NCBI GenBank assembly: GCA_031287685.1
Contig: JAITSQ010000019.1
Coordinates: 16,949 to 80,948, forward strand
Source: Clostridiales bacterium
GTDB taxonomy: Bacteria > Bacillota > Clostridia > Lachnospirales > WQUN01
DNA: 64,000 bases
Direction: 5' to 3'
This document shows, in pieces, positions 16,655 to 25,328 of the stretch. Under the pieces are notes generated by a model. The model was not told the origin of the DNA, made no database searches, and worked only from the letters and a program-made list of their open reading frames with translations. The first letter of the stretch is position 1. Every line of letters starts with the position of its first letter. The position numbers were made by a program, and so were the translations under genes.

Positions 16655-18574
16655 ATGTCAGAAAAAGGAACCTTGTCAATAAACAGTGAGAACATCCTGC
16701 CGATTATTAAGAAATGGCTTTATTCCGATTCGGATATTTTTGTGCGTGAGCTTGTGTCGAACGCGTCGGACGCTATAACGAAGCTGCGCAAGCTCGTCGA
16801 TTTGGGCGAGGCGCCGCATATCCCGGCGGACGCCGAATATAAAATAGAAGTAATCCTCGACCGGGAGTCCGGCGCGATTATTTTCCGGGATAACGGTATC
16901 GGTATGTCCGCCGAGGAAATCAAGAAATATATAAACGAAATCGCCTTTTCCGGCGCGAACGCTTTCCTGGAGAAATACAAGGATAAAATGGAGGGCGGCG
17001 GGGATATAATCGGGCACTTCGGCCTGGGTTTCTATTCGGCGTTTATGGCGGCAGACAAGGTAACGATAGAGTCGCTGTCTTATTTGGAGGGCGCGGCCCC
17101 CGCCCGGTGGGAATGCAGCGGAGGCGTTGAGTTTGAAATGAGCGAGGGTTCCAGAGATTCCCGAGGGACGGAAATAACCCTCCATATCGGTGAGGACGGC
17201 AAGGATTTTCTTGAGGAGTATAAGCTGCGCGGGGTTCTGACGAAATACTGCGGCTTTATCCCGTCGCCGCTTTATTTTGAAAGCCGCCGGACGGAGGAGG
17301 AGCTTAAAGAGGAAGCGGAGCACGTCCACGACGAAAACTGTGAGCACTCTCACGAGGGCGACGAGCCTAAGCCCATAAACGATACCCACCCGCTCTGGCT
17401 CAAGCAGCCGAACGAGTGCGCCGACGACGAGTATAAAGAATTTTATCACAAAGTATTTATGGATTTCGCGGAGCCGCTCTTCTGGATACACTTAAATATG
17501 GACTATCCGTTCAGGCTCAAGGGCATACTCTATTTCCCGAAGCTCAAGCACGAGCTTGAATCCATCGAGGGGCAGGTAAAGCTCTACAACAACCAGGTGT
17601 TCATCGCGGACAACGTGAAGGAGGTCATACCGGAGTTCCTGCTTCTTCTGAAGGGCGCGCTGGACTGTCCGGATTTGCCGCTTAATGTTTCCAGAAGTTT
17701 CTTGCAAAACGACGGATATGTGTCCAAAATGTCGGGCTATATTACGAAAAAGGTGGCGGATAAGCTGACCGGGCTTTTCAAAAAGGACCGGGAGGAATAC
17801 GCGAAAACCTTCCCGGACATAGCGCCCTTCGTTAAATACGGCTGTATTAAGGACAGGGGCTTTTACGATAAAATCAAGGATTCTGTTTTATACAAGAATA
17901 TAAGCGGGGGCTTCGTGACGATTGCCGAATATCTTGAGGCGGCTAAGGAAAAGCACGAAAACACAGTGTACTACGTGTCGAACGAAAACCAGCAAGCGCG
18001 GTATATCAAGATGTTTCGGGATTTCGGGATGGACGCCGTCGTGCTTGACACAAACCTTGACGCGCCGTTCATTTCGTATCTTGAAAGCTATGATTATAAT
18101 GTGAAATTCCGCCGGATAGACTCCGACCTGGCGGGCGCGCTGAAGGACTCCGCCCCCTCCAAGGAGGCGGCGGAGGAGACGGAGGCGCTGTTTAAAAAGG
18201 CGTTCGGCGGAAAAGAGCTTAAAATATCCGTCGAGGCGTTGCAGAGCGCGGACATTCCGGCGCTTATGCTGCTTAGCGAGCAGTCCCGCCGAATGAGCGA
18301 GATGAGCCATATGTTCGGGGGGGGGCTGCCCGGCTTCGCGCCGGCAAACGACGAGACGCTCGTGCTTAATTCGAACAACCGGCTCATAAAGGCCCTGCTG
18401 GCCCTAAAAGACGACGAGAGCCGCGCGGACGACGTTACGATGATTTGCGAACAAGTGCGGGATTTGGCCAGGCTTTCTCATAAACCGCTCGACGTTGAGG
18501 AAATGAACCGATTTATGGCGCGGAGCGGGGAAATCCTGGAAAGGCTGGCGGGCAATGCGAAAGAAGAAACTTGA
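16655..18574 (+). CDS. htpG: Hsp90-type chaperone HtpG with His/Cys-rich insert
   Basis: 639-aa bacterial Hsp90. The GHKL ATPase motifs are intact: ELVSNASDAITKLR, FRDNGIGMS and GHFGLGFYSAFM. Middle-domain residues LPLNVSRSFLQND are present. Between the ATPase and middle domains, residues 219-238 form a charged insert with H223, H225, C229, H231 and H233, which looks like a metal-binding linker and is not something I recall in well-known HtpG proteins. The SD AGGAGG lies 7 bp from the ATG. The 3' end overlaps xseB by 20 bp. Confidence 0.96.
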   Translation: MSEKGTLSINSENILPIIKKWLYSDSDIFVRELVSNASDAITKLRKLVDLGEAPHIPADAEYKIEVILDRESGAIIFRDNGIGMSAEEIKKYINEIAFSGANAFLEKYKDKMEGGGDIIGHFGLGFYSAFMAADKVTIESLSYLEGAAPARWECSGGVEFEMSEGSRDSRGTEITLHIGEDGKDFLEEYKLRGVLTKYCGFIPSPLYFESRRTEEELKEEAEHVHDENCEHSHEGDEPKPINDTHPLWLKQPNECADDEYKEFYHKVFMDFAEPLFWIHLNMDYPFRLKGILYFPKLKHELESIEGQVKLYNNQVFIADNVKEVIPEFLLLLKGALDCPDLPLNVSRSFLQNDGYVSKMSGYITKKVADKLTGLFKKDREEYAKTFPDIAPFVKYGCIKDRGFYDKIKDSVLYKNISGGFVTIAEYLEAAKEKHENTVYYVSNENQQARYIKMFRDFGMDAVVLDTNLDAPFISYLESYDYNVKFRRIDSDLAGALKDSAPSKEAAEETEALFKKAFGGKELKISVEALQSADIPALMLLSEQSRRMSEMSHMFGGGLPGFAPANDETLVLNSNNRLIKALLALKDDESRADDVTMICEQVRDLARLSHKPLDVEEMNRFMARSGEILERLAGNAKEET

Positions 18575-18782
18575 CTTTGAGTCGGCGCTCAGCCGGCTGT
18601 CGGACTTGGCGGACGAGATGGAGTCGGACGGGATGACGCTTGACGGCGTAATGGAGCGGTACGGCGAGGCGGTGGAGCTTGCCGGATTCCTGCGGGAAAC
18701 CCTTGCGCGGCACGAGAGCCGGGCGGTGGAGCTTAAAAAAACCGCCGACGGCTTTATAGAGAGAGGACTCGACAATGACTAA
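18555..18782 (+). CDS. xseB: Exodeoxyribonuclease VII small subunit
   Basis: 75-aa helical protein with the XseB signature: LDFESALSRLSDLADEME, LDGVMERYGEAVELAGFLRETL. It forms exonuclease VII with XseA, but xseA is not adjacent here; htpG precedes instead. The end overlaps ispA by 8 bp, the usual xseB-ispA arrangement. Confidence 0.92.
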   Translation: MRKKKLDFESALSRLSDLADEMESDGMTLDGVMERYGEAVELAGFLRETLARHESRAVELKKTADGFIERGLDND

Positions 18783-19698
18783 GGAAATCGCGGCGGGAAT
18801 CGCGGAAAAAAAGCGCGCGATAGAGGAGGCTCTTGCCGGGTTCCTTCGCCGGAGAGAGGACGAGGCTCCGCCGCTCCTGCTTGAGGCAATGCGTCACGGC
18901 CTGCTCACAGGCGGGAAAAGGCTTCGCCCGCTTATTCTCTGGGCGGCGGCGGAAGCGCTTGAACCTAAAATCAGGCGCGAGGACGTCCTGCCGTTCGCCT
19001 GCGCGCTTGAGATGATACACGCCTACTCGCTTATACACGACGACCTGCCTTCTATGGATAACGACGACCTGCGCCGCGGACAGCCCTCCTGCCACAAAAA
19101 ATTCGGAGAGGCGGCGGCCATTCTGGCCGGAGACGCGCTGCTCAACCGCGCGTATGAAATAATGTCCGATGAGGCGGCGGAAAGTATAGATAAACAAGGC
19201 GGCTTAACGAAAGTTTTGCGCGCGGCTCGCGCCTCAAGGGAGATTGCGGCGGCGGCGGGCGTTTTTGGCATGGTGGGCGGGCAGGTCCTGGATATGCTGT
19301 CGGAGGGCGCCGGAGAGTGGACTCACGAAATTCTCAACCAGATTCACGAGAAAAAGACGGGCGCGCTTTTCCGCGCGGCGGTGCTGGCGGGGGCGTGCCT
19401 AGCGGGGGCGGAACGAGCGGTTCTTTGCCGGTTTGACGGACTTTCTCTGAAGCTCGGACGTTGTTTTCAGACTATGGACGACATTTTCGACGTGATTTCC
19501 ACCGCCGAGGAGCGCGGCAAAAACCCCGGCGGGGACGCGAACCGCAAAAAACTCACGTATGTAAGCCTCCACGGGCTTGACGCGGCTAAAGCCGACTACG
19601 CGCGGCTTCGCGCCGAAGCGGTAAGCGGGTTTGAGGCGGAGTTCGGCCGCGATAGCGAGGCTGCGGCGATAATGGCGGAGGCGTTGAAGGAATTGTAA
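18775..19698 (+). CDS. ispA: Polyprenyl (farnesyl) diphosphate synthase
   Basis: 307-aa trans-isoprenyl diphosphate synthase. The first Asp-rich motif is in HDDLPSMDNDDLRRGQPSCHK and the second in MDDIFDVIS, with GGKRLRPL and KTGALFRAAV between the usual elements. In many Firmicutes dxs follows, but here gene order breaks: the next gene is an A+T-rich orphan on the other strand. Confidence 0.93.
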   Translation: MTKEIAAGIAEKKRAIEEALAGFLRRREDEAPPLLLEAMRHGLLTGGKRLRPLILWAAAEALEPKIRREDVLPFACALEMIHAYSLIHDDLPSMDNDDLRRGQPSCHKKFGEAAAILAGDALLNRAYEIMSDEAAESIDKQGGLTKVLRAARASREIAAAAGVFGMVGGQVLDMLSEGAGEWTHEILNQIHEKKTGALFRAAVLAGACLAGAERAVLCRFDGLSLKLGRCFQTMDDIFDVISTAEERGKNPGGDANRKKLTYVSLHGLDAAKADYARLRAEAVSGFEAEFGRDSEAAAIMAEALKEL

Positions 19699-19876
19699 AA
19701 ATTTTTACAAAAAGCTCCTATTTCTTTATCAACAGCCCGCCCCCGCAGCGCGGGGGCGGAGGAAAGCAAGATATGGAGCGTGCGAAAGGGAACCCCAACA
19801 GACTCGGAATTTTGCGAATTGGAGTCTTGATTTCCCGGCAGTTCAACTTGGCGCGCTTTGGTTTTTGACTATAGGG
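19699..19876. other. Intergenic region with several palindromes
   Basis: No gene seen. It holds a perfect 18-bp palindrome overlapping the ispA stop (TTGTAAAAATTTTTACAA, 19693-19710). A GC-rich hairpin follows (CCGCCCCCGC / GCGGGGGCGG, 19737-19759). A nested inverted repeat spans 19786-19842, with AGACTC/GAGTCT inside GGGAA/TTTCCC. None has a clean T-run on either strand. They may end the two convergent transcripts or mark the border of inserted DNA. Confidence 0.5.
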
Positions 19877-20938
19877 TTAGTTAGGAAATTCAACAAGCGC
19901 TTTAGCGGAATAAAAAATATCGCGTATTTTTTGTTGAAACAACGTTGAGAAATCAGATAGACTGCTTAATAATTGCACGCACTCGCGAATCACCGGTTCT
20001 TGAGAGTCAAAACAAGAGAATAAAGCATTATATTTGGCAGAATCCTTTAAAGATAAATAGAATAAAAACACAAGTGTATTCGTTATTGAAGAAGTTAGCA
20101 GGCCATCAAGATCGTTTTGACTGAGGTCGTTAAAATCAAAATCGAAATCCGAATAACACTTAGTTTGCGGTGAATTGAAAAAAGGTAGAGTTATGGCTGT
20201 CAACTCGCGCAAAGTAATGGTAATTCCGAGGTCTTTGGGCAATAAGAACGCGAATGGGAGAATATCTCCGTATATCCGTATCCGTCCGTTTGTTACATAA
20301 AATCCAATTTCACAATGACCGCAAGAAAGCAACTCGGTTCCTCGCGAGAATACGAGTATTTGAGCGTTGTTGTCTATAGTTTTAATTTTCGTAATAAGAC
20401 TATCATACACTTTCTTTCTATCGGCCTTGGACATAGTGGTAATTGATATAAAGACTTTTATCGCGCCGGTAACTTCGCTCAAATAAGTTTTCGCCTTATC
20501 CCAAAGCCCGTCATCATTAAAATAGCCTCTAAATGGATCACCATCCAAATGAAAAAACACAATTCTGTTCCCGCGCTTTATGATTGCCGTCGAACAAGTT
20601 GTAACGCCAACTGTAAACACTTTTTGAAAAGAACTTTTAATTTCTATGTCTTTAGACCGCGCGGTATATATTTCATCCAAATGGCATAGACCGTCGTCCT
20701 TAAGGGTAAAATGGGCTTGCGTATCCCACCCCAGCAGCATATAAGGCGGCGGCTGGGGTGAAGACCAACTATCGCCGTTCCGCAGGCTGAAGGTCAATAG
20801 CTGATAACGCGAGTTGTCAAGTTGCTCCCAAATAGGCCCGGTAAGAGCCATCAAGTCAAACCGCGCTGTCTCCAGATTATTAGAGACACTCCTGCAAAGT
20901 AGATTAGGTTCATAAATTATCTGTGATGTTTGGCACAT
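19877..20938 (-). CDS. Orphan protein, possible CheD/CNF-like deamidase fold
   Basis: A 353-aa protein I cannot assign. It is visibly richer in A+T and uses different codons from its neighbours, which suggests transfer. No signal peptide or membrane helix is obvious. Residues 107-134 run VFTVGVTTC..., a hydrophobic strand, then FFHLDGDP: a Thr-Thr-Cys (C115) followed 15 residues later by His130-x-x-Gly. That is reminiscent of the Cys/His layout in CheD and CNF-type glutamine deamidases. This is pattern likeness only. The gene has AAGGAG nine bases before its ATG and its own promoter. Confidence 0.7.
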   Translation of the reverse strand: MCQTSQIIYEPNLLCRSVSNNLETARFDLMALTGPIWEQLDNSRYQLLTFSLRNGDSWSSPQPPPYMLLGWDTQAHFTLKDDGLCHLDEIYTARSKDIEIKSSFQKVFTVGVTTCSTAIIKRGNRIVFFHLDGDPFRGYFNDDGLWDKAKTYLSEVTGAIKVFISITTMSKADRKKVYDSLITKIKTIDNNAQILVFSRGTELLSCGHCEIGFYVTNGRIRIYGDILPFAFLLPKDLGITITLRELTAITLPFFNSPQTKCYSDFDFDFNDLSQNDLDGLLTSSITNTLVFLFYLSLKDSAKYNALFSCFDSQEPVIRECVQLLSSLSDFSTLFQQKIRDIFYSAKALVEFPN

Positions 20939-21078
20939 TTCTTTTTTCTCCTTAATAGTTTTGTTTTACAAGTTACATGGCCGTTCCTGTCAGCGTTTGT
21001 CTTAGCCGGCGCGGCAGCGCCGCTTTCAAGCCGCCTTGGCGAGCGGAGCCTCGTCGTCTCCTCCAATAACGACATCTT

Positions 21079-21107
21079 AGTATAACATAAAAGCCGCGCT
21101 TTTACAA
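21079..21107 (-). promoter_or_regulatory. Promoter of the orphan gene
   Basis: On the minus strand TTGTAA (21107-21102), 17-bp spacer, TATACT (21084-21079), about 140 bp before the coding start. Confidence 0.65.
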
Positions 21108-21220
21108 CAAAATTTCCATCAATATCTTATTATTTTTTAAACATAGTCATAAAAAATACTTGACAAAAAGGCTGTAGTCGGTTGTTTTTCACGGCTTATC
21201 GCGCCTACTTATTCCGCAAT

Positions 21221-21252
21221 AAAAAAAACCGCGCGGACAGGAACCCGCGCGG
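21221..21252 (-). terminator. Terminator of rplM-rpsI
   Basis: Minus-strand stem CCGCGCGG-gttcctgt-CCGCGCGG followed by eight T residues, 15 bp after the rpsI stop. Confidence 0.88.
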
Positions 21253-21267
21253 GTAGGGGGATAAAAA

Positions 21268-21660
21268 TTATCGTTTTGAGAACTGCGGAGCGCGCCGGGC
21301 GCTTTTCAAGCCATATTTCTTGCGCTCCTTCATACGCGGGTCGCGCGTTAAGAAACCGGCTTTTTTCAAAGGCGGACGAAGCTCGCCGTCGGCTTGGAGC
21401 AAAGCGCGGGAAATGCCGTGGCGAATCGCGCCGGCCTGCCCGGTGTAACCGCCGCCGCGCACGTTTACCTTAACGTCAAACTTAGCCAAGTTGCCCGTAA
21501 GCACGAGCGGCTGGCGGATAATGAGCTTGAGCGTCTCAAGCCCGAAATACTCGTCTATATCGCGTTTATTGACAGTAATCCTGCCGGAGCCGGACACCAA
21601 ATAAACCCTCGCTACGGAGCTTTTGCGCCGACCGGTGCCGTAATATTTTACAATAGCCAC
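21268..21660 (-). CDS. rpsI: 30S ribosomal protein S9
   Basis: 130 aa, typical S9: [16 protein letters not shown] at the N-terminus, [19 protein letters not shown] in the middle, and the C-terminal tail [17 protein letters not shown] whose final Lys-Arg reaches the P-site tRNA. AAGGAGGG precedes the ATG. It is 12 bp downstream of rplM. Confidence 0.98.
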   Translation of the reverse strand: MAIVKYYGTGRRKSSVARVYLVSGSGRITVNKRDIDEYFGLETLKLIIRQPLVLTGNLAKFDVKVNVRGGGYTGQAGAIRHGISRALLQADGELRPPLKKAGFLTRDPRMKERKKYGLKSARRAPQFSKR

Positions 21661-21672
21661 TTGAAACCCTCC

Positions 21673-22110
21673 TTAATATTTAATTTTCAGAACTTCGGGC
21701 TTCTGCGCCTGATTCTCGTGGGTATCCCCGGCGTAGAGGCGCAGCTTGCGGAGCATTTGCCGCCCCAGCGCGCCTTTCGGGAGCATACCCTTGATGCTGT
21801 GGCTCAGAACCTCCGAGGGGCGCTTGCTGAGCATTACGCGCAGGGTGACCTCTTTCAGGCCGCCGACATACGCCGAATGGCGCTTATATATTTTCTGGTC
21901 GAGCTTTTTGCCCGTAACCTTGATTTTATCGGCGTTTATGATTATGACATAATCCCCCGTGTCGAGATAGGGGCAGTAAATAGGCTTGTGCTTGCCGCGC
22001 AGGATTTTGGCCACCTCGGTGGAAAGCCGGCCCAGGGTGTGTCCCGTCGCGTCGACGACGTACCATTTGCGCTGAATGTCGGACGCTTTAGTTATAAAAG
22101 TTGTCCTCAT
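21673..22110 (-). CDS. rplM: 50S ribosomal protein L13
   Basis: 145 aa with the L13 signature [27 protein letters not shown] and [21 protein letters not shown]. The start at 22110 gives the family N-terminus (MRTTFITK) and follows GAGGAGG. Longer in-frame extensions upstream lack support. A leader of about 80 nt between promoter and start contains small stem-loops (for example ACCG-ttgtg-CGGT followed by GTTTTTG), a possible attenuation site. Confidence 0.98.
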   Translation of the reverse strand: MRTTFITKASDIQRKWYVVDATGHTLGRLSTEVAKILRGKHKPIYCPYLDTGDYVIIINADKIKVTGKKLDQKIYKRHSAYVGGLKEVTLRVMLSKRPSEVLSHSIKGMLPKGALGRQMLRKLRLYAGDTHENQAQKPEVLKIKY

Positions 22111-22198
22111 AGGCGTAACCTCCTCAAAAATACCGTAATATTTCGTAATAAGATCGTCACGGCATTTTGGGGCTAACAAAAACACCGCACAACGGTAA

Positions 22199-22227
22199 AT
22201 TATACTATATAAAACACGGCGTGTCAA
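22199..22227 (-). promoter_or_regulatory. Promoter of rplM-rpsI
   Basis: Minus-strand TTGACA (22227-22222), 17-bp spacer, TATAAT (22204-22199): a perfect consensus promoter, fitting a strongly expressed ribosomal operon. Confidence 0.9.
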
Positions 22228-22235
22228 GTAAAATA

Positions 22236-23081
22236 TTAACCGATATTAAAATAGCTTTCGTCCCCATCCGCGCGGCGCTTGAAATCCTCCATCATCTCGG
22301 TAAAAATATGAAGAATCTCGTGCGACGCGGCGGAAAACTCCAAAATCAAGGTGTGCTGCCCTGTAGCCTTAAAGTCGATAGCCAATTTATGGAAATTCTG
22401 ATGAACGCCGTAGAGCCGCTCGAAAAGAGGCATACCGCCGTATTTTGAGCGGCTCGCCTCGTACCATTTTCCGAGTTTGCAGCTCTTATGGTCAACGACT
22501 TTAACCGACGGGTCGTCAAAATTCTTAATATAGGCGCGGATAAAATTCGCATGGTCCTCAAGCCGCTTCGGAAGCGTCGTGAGGAGGAAGCCGTTCTCCT
22601 CTATCTGAATCCGGGGCATAAGCACAGCGTGGTTATTTCCAAGCGCGGATATATATCCCATTACGCTGGTTTCAAGGCTTCCGATTCGGTCGGAATTCAT
22701 TCCGACGCGCCTCCCGACCTCTCCGCCGCATTTATCCGTCTCACCAGAGCATTCCTTGGTGTTTTTTGAAAGTTCTGAAATTTCCTGCGCGACGACGGAA
22801 AAACTTTTGCCCGCTTGCCCCGCCCGCGCCGCTTCCACGGAGGCGTTTATCGAAAGCATTTGCGTCCGCGAGGAAATTTTGTCAATCTGTTTCGCCATGG
22901 CGGCGAGCCGTGTGACCTCACGCGTCAGGTAGTCGCTGTTTTCCTTAACCTGCTCAAGGTTGCGAATTATCGCGAAGCCCAAAAGCTCGTTTTGAACGAT
23001 TGTGAAATTTATCACCGCGTTCTTGAAATCCGAAAACCCTTTCGCGATAAGCGCTTCCCTCTGTTCGCCAATAATTTCCAT
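22236..23081 (-). CDS. Soluble methyl-accepting chemoreceptor with CZB zinc-binding domain
   Basis: 281 aa with no membrane helix. Residues about 66-106 are the conserved chemoreceptor hairpin tip ([30 protein letters not shown]), which contacts CheA/CheW. The C-terminal third is a CZB domain with the zinc ligands H177, C201 (in CKLGKWYEA), H227 and H231 (HQNFHKL). CZB receptors sense zinc or oxidants such as HOCl in characterised cases. The signalling helices are short and lack a ligand-binding periplasmic domain. It lies just downstream of the zinc-transport operon on the same strand. Confidence 0.88.
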   Translation of the reverse strand: MEIIGEQREALIAKGFSDFKNAVINFTIVQNELLGFAIIRNLEQVKENSDYLTREVTRLAAMAKQIDKISSRTQMLSINASVEAARAGQAGKSFSVVAQEISELSKNTKECSGETDKCGGEVGRRVGMNSDRIGSLETSVMGYISALGNNHAVLMPRIQIEENGFLLTTLPKRLEDHANFIRAYIKNFDDPSVKVVDHKSCKLGKWYEASRSKYGGMPLFERLYGVHQNFHKLAIDFKATGQHTLILEFSAASHEILHIFTEMMEDFKRRADGDESYFNIG

Positions 23082-23119
23082 AAAATGCGCCCCTTGAATA
23101 ATCAGATTTTGAAGCCTTA

Positions 23120-23245
23120 GAGCCTGTTCAACAGCTCCATTTTAACGTCTTTTCAGCGGATTTTCCGCCCTGCAGGCCGCATGGCCTGGCAGTTCGCGAA
23201 GCGAAACTTCTGAAATCCGTCAAAAGCGAGATATTGAACAGGCTC
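23120..23245. repeat. Long inverted repeat between two genes (repeat C)
   Basis: Arms beginning GAGCCTGTTCAA (23120 onward) and ending TTGAACAGGCTC (to 23245) pair over roughly 33 bp with mismatches, including the AAATCCG/CGGATTT inner part. It fills the gap between the lipoprotein gene and the chemoreceptor. No T-run follows. It could be a mobile palindrome, partly similar in its CCTGTTC ends to repeats A and B, or an RNA processing hairpin. Confidence 0.7.
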
Positions 23246-23256
23246 CTGGGTTCTCC

Positions 23257-23775
23257 CTATTGAATTACGCTTTCGAGTCCGCGCTCGTCCATTACCGTAA
23301 GCTCGGACGCGCGCAGGCGCAGGAACGGCTCGCCGTCCTCCTCGTACTGCTCCAAAACGCCCGTCACCTTAACCCAATCGTCCTGTTTAGGGTAATCCTT
23401 TTTACTGTCGTCGTCCCACGCCACCTCGAAGCCGACGTTGCCGTCGTTGCCGCAGCAGCCCGGTCCGTAGCGGATTACGTAATAATACGTCAGGCCCTTC
23501 GCCTCGTCGGCGGTATATATGTCGAAAACGCCCTCGTAGCTTATGGTCTTGCCGAGATAATCCTCGTAATTCGCGTACATATCGTTAATCTGCGTTATGA
23601 ACATTTTGTCCTTTACGAAGATAACGTCGCCGGCCGCGCCCTCCCGGGCCGCCCGCGCCTCGTTCGGAGCGCCCTGGGCCGTCGCGCCGCATCCTGTGAG
23701 CGAAGCCGCCGCCGTCATTATCAAAAGCGCCGCCGCCGGAATTTTCATCAGCCGGCCGATTCTGGATTTTTGCAT
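23257..23775 (-). CDS. Lipoprotein linked to zinc uptake operon, unknown function
   Basis: 172 aa with a signal peptide and lipobox ending at Cys29 (ASLTGC). After a linker, residues 65-165 look like a small beta-rich domain (GKTISYEGVFDIY, WVKVTGVLEQYEEDGEPFLRL), OB-fold-like in rhythm. It contains a vicinal Cys pair in GPGCCGND (C107, C108) that could bind metal. It overlaps the end of znuB by 28 bp, so it belongs to that operon. Role in metal handling is inferred from position only. Confidence 0.78.
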   Translation of the reverse strand: MQKSRIGRLMKIPAAALLIMTAAASLTGCGATAQGAPNEARAAREGAAGDVIFVKDKMFITQINDMYANYEDYLGKTISYEGVFDIYTADEAKGLTYYYVIRYGPGCCGNDGNVGFEVAWDDDSKKDYPKQDDWVKVTGVLEQYEEDGEPFLRLRASELTVMDERGLESVIQ

Positions 23776-24611
23776 AAAACACCGCCTCTTTCTCTGTAAA
23801 GTTCGATAAGCCTGAAGATAAGGAAAATAATAATATTTACCCCCACGACGGAAGCTCCCGTGGGCGTGGCGTAAACGTAGGAAATAGTAATCCCCGCCAT
23901 AAAGCATAAAACGGACACCACGGCGGAGCAGATTATAACGCTCCGGAAATTTTTACACAACCGCATACTCGTAAGCGCCGGGAATATTATAAGGCTTGAG
24001 ATGAGCAGCGCGCCCATCATACGCATACCCAGGACGATTGTGACCGCCGTCAGGAAGGCAATCATCATATTGTAAGCCCCGACCCTCGCGCCCGTGGCCC
24101 TGGCGAAATTCTCGTCGAAGGTGACGGCGAAAATCTTGTTGTAAAACAGCACGAACATCGCGAGCACGACTATGGAGAGCCCCGCGGACAGGTACACGTC
24201 CTTGACGTTCATCGCCAGGATGCTGCCGAACATATAGTTGCACACGTCGGTGTTCATCCCGACGGTTTTCGACATTACCATTACCCCGACGGCCAGCGAG
24301 CCGGTGGAAATAAGCGCTATCGCCGCGTCGCCCTTGATTTTGCTGTTTTCGGATATGCGCAGCAGGCCGAAAGCCGCCGCCACCACCACGGGTATGCAGA
24401 CCTCAAGGGGAGGGAGCTTAAACGACTGGGCTATGGCCAGCGTGCCGAAGCCCACGTGCGAAAGCCCATCGCCAATCATAGAATACCGTTTGAGCACAAG
24501 GCTCACGCCCAGGAGCGACGCGCACAGAGACACCAGAACGCCCACGACGACCGCGCGGGTCATAAAGGTGTAGGAGAACATTTCGCGGTACATATTAAAT
24601 AAATTATACAT
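23748..24611 (-). CDS. znuB: Zinc ABC transporter permease
   Basis: 287-aa ABC-3 family permease with about eight hydrophobic helices. Family features include VLVSLCASLLGVSLVLKRYSMIGDGLSHVGFG and the EAA-like loop region, GMRMMGALLISSLIIFPALTS. Start at ATG 24611 is preferred over the in-frame TTG 18 bp upstream because AAAGGA lies just before it. It moves metal delivered by ZnuA, powered by ZnuC. Zinc rather than manganese is inferred from the ZnuA-like binding protein. Confidence 0.92.
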   Translation of the reverse strand: MYNLFNMYREMFSYTFMTRAVVVGVLVSLCASLLGVSLVLKRYSMIGDGLSHVGFGTLAIAQSFKLPPLEVCIPVVVAAAFGLLRISENSKIKGDAAIALISTGSLAVGVMVMSKTVGMNTDVCNYMFGSILAMNVKDVYLSAGLSIVVLAMFVLFYNKIFAVTFDENFARATGARVGAYNMMIAFLTAVTIVLGMRMMGALLISSLIIFPALTSMRLCKNFRSVIICSAVVSVLCFMAGITISYVYATPTGASVVGVNIIIFLIFRLIELYRERGGVLCKNPESAG

Positions 24612-24625
24612 ACGAATCCTTTCTT

Positions 24626-25327
24626 TCAAGAGCAGTTAGCGATAAACGCCTTTCCGACGCCGCTGGCCGCATACTCCGACGCCGTGCCGAAAAAGAGCTG
24701 GCGGTTGTTTATATGAAGTATATGAGTGGCGTAGGCCACGGCGCTTCGTATATCGTGAGACACCATTACGATAGTCATACCCGCCAGGTTGATTTCCTTA
24801 ATGGCCGCGTACAGCTCCCCGGTGACTTTCGGGTCAAGCCCGGTCACGGGTTCGTCCATAACAAGAAGTTTCCGAGTGGCGCACAGGGCGCGGCAGAGGA
24901 GAACCCTCTGCTGCTGCCCGCCCGAAAGCTCCCTGTAGCACCTGTCCTTAAGGCTCGTGATGTTCAGTTTTTCCATATTTTCAAGGGCAATCCGCCTGTC
25001 CTCCCGCGTGTAAAACGGGCGCAGGCCGCGCGCCGAGAGCCGCCCGGAGAGCACCGTTTCATAAACGCTCGCCGGAAAGTCCCGCTGGGCGCGGCTTTGC
25101 TGCGGCAAGTACCCTATGTCGCCCGCGCGCAGGCTTTCGTTTAAGACGACCTCCCCCGATTGAGGGGGCTTGAGCATAAGCAGGCCGTTCATCAGCGTGC
25201 TTTTGCCGCTTCCGTTTTCGCCCACGACGCAGAGGTAATCACCCTCGTTCACGGTGAAATTAAGCTCGGAGGCGGCCACCGCGCCGTCGTAGGCGAACGC
25301 CGCCTTTCTGCAGGAAATAAGCTCCAT
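24626..25327 (-). CDS. znuC: Zinc ABC transporter ATP-binding protein
   Basis: 233-aa ABC ATPase: Walker A GENGSGKST, Q-loop YLPQQSRAQ, signature LSGGQQQRVLLCRAL, Walker B KLLVMDEPVTGLD and H-loop VSHD. The ATG at 25327 overlaps the znuA stop region, and the SD lies inside the znuA end, indicating coupling. The upstream in-frame TTG is less likely. Confidence 0.94.
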   Translation of the reverse strand: MELISCRKAAFAYDGAVAASELNFTVNEGDYLCVVGENGSGKSTLMNGLLMLKPPQSGEVVLNESLRAGDIGYLPQQSRAQRDFPASVYETVLSGRLSARGLRPFYTREDRRIALENMEKLNITSLKDRCYRELSGGQQQRVLLCRALCATRKLLVMDEPVTGLDPKVTGELYAAIKEINLAGMTIVMVSHDIRSAVAYATHILHINNRQLFFGTASEYAASGVGKAFIANCS

Positions 25328-25328
25328 A

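Larger units (their letters stand above)
20939..21267. other. Intergenic region between the orphan gene and rpsI
   Basis: Contains the orphan's promoter with a leader of about 130 nt, a GC-rich imperfect palindrome in that leader (AGCCGGCGCGGCAGCGCCGCT region, 21003-21024), an A+T-rich stretch without a gene (21108-21218) and the rpsI terminator. No additional coding sequence is supported. Confidence 0.5.
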
